From: Alphaproteobacteria bacterium
Lineage (GTDB): Bacteria; Pseudomonadota; Alphaproteobacteria; Micropepsales; Micropepsaceae
Reading direction: 5' to 3'
Length of the DNA: 6,699 bases
Assembly: GCA_026400305.1 (NCBI GenBank)
Contig: JAPLPI010000411.1
Coordinates: 1 to 6,699 of the forward strand
Below, piece after piece: positions 1 to 5,424 of the stretch; within the stretch, counting starts at the first letter, position 1, and every line of letters begins with the position of its first letter. Below the pieces are notes generated by a model, which was not told the DNA's origin, ran no database searches, and worked only from the letters and a program-made list of their open reading frames with translations. The position numbers were made by a program, and so were the translations under genes.

Positions 1-1
1 C

Positions 2-679
2 AGCGCACAGCAGTCCATGGACCTTTGCGTCCAAGGAACAACCTCTGCCTGCGCCGCGATCGTCGCCAACGGCCCGCTCAACCTAGCGTCAACTACGATT
101 ACCCAGGCGATTTCGACCGCGTTCAACTTGGCCTCCACTGTCACCGACGGCTTCGACATGGAAAGCAGCTATCGCTTTACCCTGGACGAGTGGAACGTTC
201 CGGGTAACTTCAACTTGCGCCTGCTGGCAACCCATGTGAGCTCGTTCAAGACGACGTCGGGCGTTCTGGGCACCTTCCCGCAGCAATCTGCCGGTGCCAA
301 CGGCGGCAATACCCCGCTGTGGAAAATGCTGGGCGTCCAGACCTATGCCGCTGACCGTTGGAGCCTCAGCTTCACCGAACAGTTTATCAGTGACGGCGTT
401 CTCAACAAGCAGTACATACAGTGCACCACCGCCTGCCCGCTCCCGACCGCCAACAATCCGACGGTCAACAACAACTACATCCCGGGTGCCTTCTACCTTG
501 GAATTGGCGGCACTTTTGACCTGAATGAAAAATGGCAGATTTTCAGCAAGGTAGACAACGTCACTAATGTCAATCCGCCGCCAATCGCCGCGACGGCTGC
601 CAACAGCAACGCCGTTAATCCCAGCCTTTATGACACCGCCGGCCGGATGTACCGTATTGGCATCAGGGTAAATATGTAA
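2..679 (+). CDS. TonB-dependent receptor, C-terminal part (5' end outside window)
   Basis: This is the C-terminal part of an outer-membrane TonB-dependent receptor, a 22-strand beta-barrel that takes up a ligand using energy from TonB-ExbB-ExbD. The frame is open from base 2, so the ATG at 17 is internal and the plug domain lies outside the window. What shows the family is alternating aromatic/polar strands (SYRFTLDEW, NFNLRLLATHV, RWSLSFTEQFISDGVLN), a GNTPLWK turn, the KWQIFSKVDNVTN strand and the closing YDTAGRMYRIGIRVNM strand. Two Cys pairs (codons at 26 and 50; later the QCTTAC segment near 422-436) sit in presumed extracellular loops and could form disulfides, as is common in this subgroup. 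The last residue is Met and not the Phe, Trp or Tyr that usually ends barrels recognised by BAM. The ligand cannot be inferred. It lies 240 bp upstream of the amidohydrolase on the same strand, which suggests a role in the same pathway. Confidence 0.9.
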   Translation, partial: SAQQSMDLCVQGTTSACAAIVANGPLNLASTTITQAISTAFNLASTVTDGFDMESSYRFTLDEWNVPGNFNLRLLATHVSSFKTTSGVLGTFPQQSAGANGGNTPLWKMLGVQTYAADRWSLSFTEQFISDGVLNKQYIQCTTACPLPTANNPTVNNNYIPGAFYLGIGGTFDLNEKWQIFSKVDNVTNVNPPPIAATAANSNAVNPSLYDTAGRMYRIGIRVNM

Positions 680-731
680 AAACAATTGCTTACGGGGCCA
701 GCCGCCTAGAAGAGCATAAAATTAACTGATG

Positions 732-766
732 AAGCCCGGCATGAAGTCGCGCTTAAATCTTATTTT
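732..766 (+). terminator. Possible rho-independent terminator after the receptor gene
   Basis: An imperfect hairpin can be drawn with arms 732-739 (AAGCCCGG) and 747-754 (TCGCGCTT), one C:C mismatch, one G:U pair and a 7-base loop. It is followed by a T-rich run (TTAAATCTTATTTTAT). Its place 53 bp past the receptor stop codon fits a terminator. The stem is only eight positions long and not perfect, so the call is tentative. Confidence 0.35.
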
Positions 767-771
767 ATAAT
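766..771 (+). promoter_or_regulatory. Possible -10 box (TATAAT) upstream of the amidohydrolase gene
   Basis: A perfect TATAAT lies in the only AT-rich stretch of the 680-919 gap, about 150 bp upstream of the ATG at 920. No convincing -35 box is found 16-18 bp upstream; the nearest, ATGAAG at 741, matches poorly and is 19 bp away. The hexamer could also be part of the T/A-rich tail of the putative terminator just before it. If used, the leader would be about 140 nt. Confidence 0.25.
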
Positions 772-845
772 AAAAGCATTTGCCCATTCGGCTATGAATT
801 TCGGCCAGCATGGCGTTACTCAGCGTGATAGCGCGTGCTGCACCA

Positions 846-895
846 TCTGGATAAAACACCAATTATGCAGTAGCCTCAAATCCTCTGGATTAAAA
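846..895 (+). repeat. Near-direct repeat pair upstream of the amidohydrolase gene
   Basis: TCTGGATAAAA (846-856) and TCTGGATTAAAA (884-895) recur 38 bp apart in the leader. The second copy overlaps a small inverted repeat, AATCC-TCT-GGATT (879-891). Together they could be a regulator-binding site close to the ribosome-binding site, but chance is possible for repeats this short in AT-rich sequence. Confidence 0.25.
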
Positions 896-908
896 TATCC
901 GGCAGTTT

Positions 909-915
909 AGGGAGG
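909..915 (+). promoter_or_regulatory. Strong Shine-Dalgarno fixing the amidohydrolase start
   Basis: AGGGAGG ends four bases before the ATG at 920. It is the best ribosome-binding site in the window, and it supports the start that places the twin-arginine pair at residues 3-4. Confidence 0.75.
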
Positions 916-919
916 CATA

Positions 920-1600
920 ATGGATCGACGCAAATTCATGCAGGCGGCTACCATTGGGGCGACGGCCGTTAGCGCCAGTACGATCGGCGCAGCAGCCCAG
1001 AAATCTGCCATCCCCATCATCGACACTCATGTGCATCTCTACGATCCTACCCGGCCGCAAGGAATCCCGTGGCCGGGGCCTGAGCAACCGGCCAGCATCT
1101 ATCGTCGCTTCCTCCCGGAAGATTACCGCAAGATCGCCGAACCTTTTGGCGTGGTGGGGATGATCGAGACCGAGTGCAGTGGCTGGATTGAAGACAATTA
1201 CTGGGTGATGGACGTCTCCCGGAATGAACCCATTGTGGTGGGAGAGGTCGGCGACCTACTTCTGGGCCATCCCGATTACCGTGAACATCTTGCCCGGCTA
1301 CGCAAGAATCCGCTCTATGTCGGTATCCGCGTTTCAAATCTCTGGGGCCGGAATGTGGAAGAATTGCTTAAGAAGCCGCGGGTCTGGGACGATCTCAAGG
1401 CGCTGTCAGACGCAGGCTTGACGATGGACTTTGGCGGCGGACCGCGAGAAGTGCGTCAACTGCTCCAGATCACCGACCGAATTCCCGGCCTGCGGGTCGT
1501 GATCAATCACCTGCCGGGCGCGCGGGTGCCCGATGATCCCACCGAGCGCGCCACCTGGCAAAAAAACACCCAAGAGCTGGCAAAGCGTCCGCATATCTAG
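920..1600 (+). CDS. Tat-exported amidohydrolase (amidohydrolase-2 / TIM-barrel family), truncated
   Basis: The product is the N-terminal 226 residues of a metal-dependent TIM-barrel hydrolase of the amidohydrolase-2 type, a family that includes lactone hydrolases and decarboxylases acting on aromatic or sugar-acid substrates. Residues 1-26 form a Tat signal (MDRRKFMQ, then an Ala-rich stretch), so export in folded form is likely. The metal-binding HxH is in IIDTHVHLYDP (H37, H39), and H197 in VVINHLPG is the likely later metal or catalytic His. Members usually go on with a strand starting RPHIYVK and a GSDWP-like motif carrying the catalytic Asp; this one stops at RPHI. The stop TAG at 1598 seems to be a Tyr codon (TA) joined to a foreign G by a deletion. 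The rest of the domain survives in another frame at 1606-1752. As it stands the enzyme is probably inactive. The quinoprotein gene follows on the same strand. Confidence 0.85.
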   Translation: MDRRKFMQAATIGATAVSASTIGAAAQKSAIPIIDTHVHLYDPTRPQGIPWPGPEQPASIYRRFLPEDYRKIAEPFGVVGMIETECSGWIEDNYWVMDVSRNEPIVVGEVGDLLLGHPDYREHLARLRKNPLYVGIRVSNLWGRNVEELLKKPRVWDDLKALSDAGLTMDFGGGPREVRQLLQITDRIPGLRVVINHLPGARVPDDPTERATWQKNTQELAKRPHI

Positions 1601-1605
1601 AGCCG

Positions 1606-1752
1606 ATGAGCACCTTTGGAGAATTGGTGTCTCTGGACCACGAATATTTCACGCCCAAGGGCCACGAGGTTATGGAGAAGGTCTTCTGGAAGAATTCGCT
1701 TGCCGCCTACCGCTGGAAAAAGCGCCGTGCCAACCAGCCCAGCCTCGCCTGA
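1606..1752 (+). pseudogene. C-terminal remnant of the amidohydrolase in a shifted frame
   Basis: Read from 1606 this frame gives 48 residues ending MEKVFWKNSLAAYRWKKR and a short tail before TGA at 1750. The FWKNSLAAYRW block is the typical last helix of the amidohydrolase family that begins at 920, so this is the 3' end of the same gene and not a new small protein. Its frame is shifted by one base relative to the N-terminal part, so the missing stretch has a length of 3n+1 bases. By comparison with typical members about 50 residues are absent, including the SDW region. No ribosome-binding site precedes the ATG at 1606. Confidence 0.8.
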
Positions 1753-1782
1753 CCGGCAATACTAATTAAAAGGTCCACTGCA

Positions 1783-3084
1783 ATGATGAAGTACATCGCC
1801 GGTGCCGTTGTTCTCGCAGCCCTATGGGCTAGCCCATCCCTAGCGCAGACGCCCGCCGGCTTTTCCGCACCTCCAAAGCAGTTCGAAAGCATGTGCGAGG
1901 GCTGCCATGGCGAGGGCGGCGCTGGCGGCGACCGGGCCCCCTCGCTGATGAACAATATCACACTGCGCTCCATGAACGAGGCGCAGATTCGCGACCTGCT
2001 AAAAAGCGGCACCCCTGGTGGTATGCCAGCATTCAGCAACCTGCCGGACAGCGATCTACGGCAACTGACGGGGTGGCTGCGGTCCCTCAACCAGTCTGCC
2101 TCCGACACTAAGCCTGCCGGAAATGTAGCCGCTGGAGAGGCTCTATTCTTAGGTAAGGGCCAATGCGCTAGCTGTCACATGGTTCAAGGCCACGGCAATG
2201 CGAGCGGACCAGACCTGTCTGCCATCGGCCGCCGCGACACCGTGCGCGAGCTGGAGCTTGTGCTGGAAAACCCCACATCCCAGATGGGTATTCACACCAC
2301 AGCAAGCTGCCCACGATGGGCCTTCTGCCCGGATGACTGCTGGCGCGTCGTCAATGTGAAGATGCGCGATGGCAGCGCCTTGCGTGGCTTCGCCCGCGGC
2401 CGAGCCGAACACGACCTAGAGCTCCAGACCTTGGAAGGACGCCTGCTTTTCCTGACTGACAAACAATACGCGCAGATTGTGCCAGAGAAGAATTCCATCA
2501 TGCCGCCCTTCAAGGGCAGCGCGGAGGAACGTCGCGACCTGATCGCCTATCTCGCCAGCCTAGGCGGCGGCGAAAAACCTGCACCAAAGCCCCACATGGA
2601 AGAGAAAATCTCCGTGGAAGCCATAGACGCGGTGCTCAACCCCAAGTCAGGCGAATGGCCGACCTACAACGGCGTGCTGGGCGGCAATCGTCACAGTCCG
2701 CTCAGCCAGATTAACACCGGCAATGTCGACCGGCTGCAGATGGAATGGGTTTATTCCCTGGAGACGCCAAATCTGGAGACCACACCCATTGTCGTGCATG
2801 GCGTGATGTATGTCACCTCGGCGGACAAGGTGTGCGCCTTGGGCGCGGGCAGCGGTCGCCAGCTCTGGTGTTTCGCCTATACCGAGCCCACGGAAGATGG
2901 TCGGCGCCGCAATCCAGGGGCGATGAATCGCGGCGTGGCGATCCTGGCTGACCGGGTCTTCTTTGCCACCACCGATGCACATCTCATCTGCCTGAACCGG
3001 CTGACCGGAGGGCTGATGTGGGACGTCAAAATGCCCCAGACCAAGGGCGCCTTCGGCTCCAGCTCGGCACCCATGGTGGTGTGA
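1783..3084 (+). CDS. Cytochrome c-PQQ dehydrogenase fusion, N-terminal part (frame broken)
   Basis: A Sec signal peptide (residues 1-21, cleavage after SLA) is followed by two cytochrome c modules. Heme site 1 is CEGCH (38-42) with Met81 (GGMPAF) as likely sixth ligand. Heme site 2 is CASCH (128-132) with Met240 (IMPPF) as likely ligand, after a Cys-rich insert (CPRWAFCPDDC, 176-186). From about residue 289 (SGEWPTYNGVLGGNRHSPL) the PQQ beta-propeller begins, as in periplasmic quinoprotein alcohol dehydrogenases. The open frame ends at SSSAPMVV, where the propeller should continue; the rest is in the frame ending at 4040. A weak AAAAGG (1768-1773) precedes the ATG at 1783, and a second ATG follows directly at 1786. 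The role would be PQQ-dependent oxidation of an alcohol or similar substrate in the periplasm, with electrons passed to the fused hemes. N-terminal cytochromes are less usual than the C-terminal one of type II alcohol dehydrogenases. The gene starts 30 bp after the amidohydrolase remnant and is probably cotranscribed with it. Confidence 0.87.
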   Translation: MMKYIAGAVVLAALWASPSLAQTPAGFSAPPKQFESMCEGCHGEGGAGGDRAPSLMNNITLRSMNEAQIRDLLKSGTPGGMPAFSNLPDSDLRQLTGWLRSLNQSASDTKPAGNVAAGEALFLGKGQCASCHMVQGHGNASGPDLSAIGRRDTVRELELVLENPTSQMGIHTTASCPRWAFCPDDCWRVVNVKMRDGSALRGFARGRAEHDLELQTLEGRLLFLTDKQYAQIVPEKNSIMPPFKGSAEERRDLIAYLASLGGGEKPAPKPHMEEKISVEAIDAVLNPKSGEWPTYNGVLGGNRHSPLSQINTGNVDRLQMEWVYSLETPNLETTPIVVHGVMYVTSADKVCALGAGSGRQLWCFAYTEPTEDGRRRNPGAMNRGVAILADRVFFATTDAHLICLNRLTGGLMWDVKMPQTKGAFGSSSAPMVV

Positions 3085-4040
3085 GACCTGGCACCGTGCC
3101 GCGGCCCGGCGAGCCAGGTTCCGAAACCTGGAAGGGTACCGCCATTGGTATAGGCGGCGGGGCTACCTGGCTGACCGGATCGTATGATGCGCAAACCGGC
3201 ACGCTCTATTGGACGGTCGGCAATCCGTTTCCTGCCACCGACGCGGCCGAGCGCGGTGGCGAGAACCTTTACACCAATTGCGTGATCGCGCTGGATGTAA
3301 AGACTGGCATGCTGAAATGGTATTACCAGTTCACGCCGCACGACCTACATGACTGGGACGCGACCGAGCCGGTGCTTCTGGTCGATGCCGACTATGGCGG
3401 CCATCCGCGCAAGCTTCTGCTGCAGGCCAACCGCAACGGCTTTATGTTCGTGCTCGACCGGATCACGGGCGAATTCCTTACGGCCAAGCCTTTTGTCCGA
3501 AAAATGAACTGGGCCAGCGGCTATGGCGCCGACGGAAAGCCACATCTACTGCCCGGCAACGATGTAACGCCGGCCGGCGTGAAGGGATGCCCCTCCGTGC
3601 GGGGTGCCACCAACTGGTACGCAACTTCCTTCAGTCCCGAAACAAAGCTGTTCTACGTGATGGCGGTGGAGGATTGCAGCATCTACCGGCAGACCTCAAA
3701 GGAGAGTCAGGGTTATGAGGGCGTGCGCGATCCCAACGACCCTGGCCTGAAATATCTCCGGGCGCTGGATATCCAGACTGGAAAAACGGTGTGGGAAATC
3801 CCGCAAGAAGGACCCCAGGAAGCCAATTATTCCGGTGTCCTGAGCACCGCCGGCGGCCTGGTGTTCTATGGCGAGACCGGCGGCGGGTTTGCTGCGGTCG
3901 ATGCTAAGAACGGCAAGACCCTATGGACAATCCATGGGAACCAGGCCTGGAGGGGATGTCCGATGACATATGTGCTGAACGGACGCCAGTATATTGCCGT
4001 GGCATCCGGCAGCAACATTTTGACCTTCGCGCTGAAGTAA
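3018..4040 (+). CDS. PQQ dehydrogenase beta-propeller, C-terminal part (frame-shifted continuation)
   Basis: This is the second half of the quinoprotein that begins at 1783. The open frame has a GTG at 3018, but its first 21-22 codons only re-read the upstream fragment out of frame; homology starts near 3084 (TVPRPGEPGSETWKG). Clear quinoprotein marks follow, numbered from 3018: GGGATW (W51, the position of the Trp stacking on PQQ), WTVGNPFP (N69, a likely Ca2+ ligand), FTPHDLHDWD (D114, likely catalytic base and Ca2+ ligand), ANRNGFMFVLDRITG, GATNWYATSF, and repeated tryptophan-docking motifs ALDVKTGMLKW, ALDIQTGKTVW and AVDAKNGKTLW. It ends CPMTYVLNGRQYIAVASG, a normal C-terminus. About 30 residues between APMVV and TVPRPGEP are missing compared with the family. 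No ribosome-binding site supports separate translation, so the pair is best read as one broken gene. Confidence 0.85.
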   Translation: MGRQNAPDQGRLRLQLGTHGGVRPGTVPRPGEPGSETWKGTAIGIGGGATWLTGSYDAQTGTLYWTVGNPFPATDAAERGGENLYTNCVIALDVKTGMLKWYYQFTPHDLHDWDATEPVLLVDADYGGHPRKLLLQANRNGFMFVLDRITGEFLTAKPFVRKMNWASGYGADGKPHLLPGNDVTPAGVKGCPSVRGATNWYATSFSPETKLFYVMAVEDCSIYRQTSKESQGYEGVRDPNDPGLKYLRALDIQTGKTVWEIPQEGPQEANYSGVLSTAGGLVFYGETGGGFAAVDAKNGKTLWTIHGNQAWRGCPMTYVLNGRQYIAVASGSNILTFALK

Positions 4041-5424
4041 AACACCGGAAGAAATTTAGGCAGGCTGTGGGTAGTAGCGTGGTAAGCGCCCTGCCCGCTC
4101 GCGAGCACCCCCAGTCTTTCCAAGGACCTAGCCTGTCCGTCCAGGTCGGCCTAATATCTGCTTTGCACAAAAAGCGGACATTCCTACTCGTAAAATTATT
4201 GGCTAGGAAGTTTGCCTTGACCATCACCCTTTTGATGTCCGACAGCTTGGCGCATCCGGCTGCGGCGGCCGCCTGGACTAGTTCCTGCTGCAGAATCTCG
4301 ATTAGGCGTTGTGCGCCGGAAACGCCGAATGCCCCAAGCCCCCACCTTGTTGTCCGTCCGATCATGACGGCATTGGCGCCCAGTGCGAGCGCCTTGAAGA
4401 TATCGGCGCCACGACGGACGCCACTATCGAACAGAATTGGTATCCGGCCATTCACAGCAGTCGCGATCTCCGGTAGGACCTCAAGTGTAGACGGACCGTA
4501 GTCCATCGAGCGTCCGCCGTGATTTGACACGATGATCGCGTCCGCGCCGTGCTCGATCGCTAACTTAGCATCTTCCGGATCCAAGATACCTTTGATCACA
4601 AGCTTGCCTTTGACCATTTTCCGCATGTCGTCGATATATTGCCACGTGTACCATAAGCGCCCGCCGTTGATCCGGTACCGTGCCGCACCGGTTGGCGCCT
4701 CAGCTCCACCTCCAGCGCCAAAACCGATCGCTCGAACACGCCCGCCGAAATTACGGTCTTGCTGCGTACGTTCATAATAAGACGCCTGCTGATCGACGGT
4801 GACGATGATGCCGTTGCAGCCGGAATTTTGGTAAGTGTCCATTGATCGCTGTGTTGTGGCTCGGTTTTCAATCGGGTAAAATTGCCCCCAAAGCGTGCCG
4901 CCGGGCGCGGCAGGTGCCACCTTTGCTACGGGCGTGCTGGTGTTGATGCTCAATATCATCGGCGTGTTCGATGCTGCGGTCGCCGCCTTGAACATCCCGA
5001 CCTCTCCATCTGGATGCAAGGGAACCATCGCCGCTGTTGGGGCGACCATGATTGGGAATTTCATCGCCACGCCGAGAAACTCAGAGGAGAGGTCGACCTG
5101 CGATACCGGAACAGCGGCACGACCCGGCAAAATGTTGACCCAATTGAATGCCTGCCTATTACGCTGCAGCGTAAACTCCGAACCGTCACCGTGCGCCGTA
5201 TAGTCATATACCGGTAAGAGTACATTGCCGAAGAAGACAGGCTCGAAGTCGAAGGATGTCTGCATCTCGCCTAGGCTCAACGCGCGGCGATGTTCTCTGA
5301 GAGGCCTCGGGTCACCCACCGCCATAGCGGAAGCTATGGGCGAGGCCGCCATAAGACCGGCCAAGCGGACCAACGCATTCCGACGGCGAGGGTTAGTGAG
5401 CCAGGATTTCTCAATATCAGCCAT
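3904..5424 (-). CDS. Tat-exported FMN-dependent alpha-hydroxy-acid oxidase (lactate/glycolate/mandelate family), full active site, abnormal C-terminal extension
   Basis: The family oxidises L-2-hydroxyacids (lactate, glycolate, mandelate) to 2-oxoacids using FMN in a TIM barrel. Residues align with spinach glycolate oxidase without gaps over the active site: Y75 (VYDYTAHG; Y24), Y183 (QFY; Y129), K278 (VIKG; K230), H302 and R305 (SNHGGRSMD; H254, R257), D333 (FDSGVRRG; D285), R337 and R357 (R289, R309). The N-terminus carries a twin-arginine signal (NPRRRNALVRLAGLMAASPIASAMA), so a periplasmic place is likely, unlike classic cytoplasmic members. The conserved protein ends near F406 (codon at 4209-4207). 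The frame then runs about 100 codons more, antisense to the 3' end of the quinoprotein gene, to a TAG at 3904; an out-of-frame TAG lies at 4205-4203, just past the expected end. The ATG at 5424 overlaps the stop of the upstream paralog (ATGGCTGA), so translation is probably coupled. The exact substrate is unknown. Confidence 0.88.
   Translation of the reverse strand: MADIEKSWLTNPRRRNALVRLAGLMAASPIASAMAVGDPRPLREHRRALSLGEMQTSFDFEPVFFGNVLLPVYDYTAHGDGSEFTLQRNRQAFNWVNILPGRAAVPVSQVDLSSEFLGVAMKFPIMVAPTAAMVPLHPDGEVGMFKAATAASNTPMILSINTSTPVAKVAPAAPGGTLWGQFYPIENRATTQRSMDTYQNSGCNGIIVTVDQQASYYERTQQDRNFGGRVRAIGFGAGGGAEAPTGAARYRINGGRLWYTWQYIDDMRKMVKGKLVIKGILDPEDAKLAIEHGADAIIVSNHGGRSMDYGPSTLEVLPEIATAVNGRIPILFDSGVRRGADIFKALALGANAVMIGRTTRWGLGAFGVSGAQRLIEILQQELVQAAAAAGCAKLSDIKRVMVKANFLANNFTSRNVRFLCKADIRPTWTDRLGPWKDWGCSRAGRALTTLLPTACLNFFRCFTSARRSKCCCRMPRQYTGVRSAHMSSDIPSRPGSHGLSIGSCRS
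4041..4206. other. Convergent intergenic region between the quinoprotein and the hydroxyacid oxidase
   Basis: The quinoprotein (plus) and the conserved part of the hydroxyacid oxidase (minus) converge here. One hairpin can be drawn, arms 4157-4164 (TCTGCTTT) and 4171-4178 (AAAGCGGA) with one T:G pair and a 6-base loop, but no T-run follows on either strand, so it is at best a weak bidirectional stop signal. There is also a 10-bp perfect palindrome, GCTCGCGAGC, at 4097-4106. The minus-strand oxidase frame stays open through this region, but the translation (Cys- and Arg-rich) resembles nothing in the family and looks like noncoding sequence. Confidence 0.45.

Noticed and set aside
89..685. Long minus-strand open frame of 198 codons opposite the receptor gene
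   Set aside because: It is antisense to a clear receptor C-terminus, and its translation has no recognisable domain; long antisense frames are common in GC-rich genes.
1606..1752. Reading the 48-residue frame as a new small protein
   Set aside because: Its end FWKNSLAAYRW is the usual C-terminal helix of the amidohydrolase family, so it is a remnant of the gene upstream.
1533..1769. Plus-strand 78-codon frame across the amidohydrolase break
   Set aside because: It is out of frame with both recognisable pieces of the hydrolase and shows no family features.
1707..2108. Minus-strand 133-codon frame opposite the cytochrome domain
   Set aside because: It is antisense to a signal peptide and a CXXCH heme motif and has no recognisable content.
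3018..3083. GTG at 3018 as a genuine start of an independent quinoprotein domain
   Set aside because: The first 21-22 codons are an out-of-frame copy of the upstream fragment, there is no ribosome-binding site or signal peptide, and a half propeller would not be stable alone.
4157..4178. Hairpin as a rho-independent terminator for the convergent genes
   Set aside because: The stem is eight pairs with a wobble, and no T-run follows on either strand.
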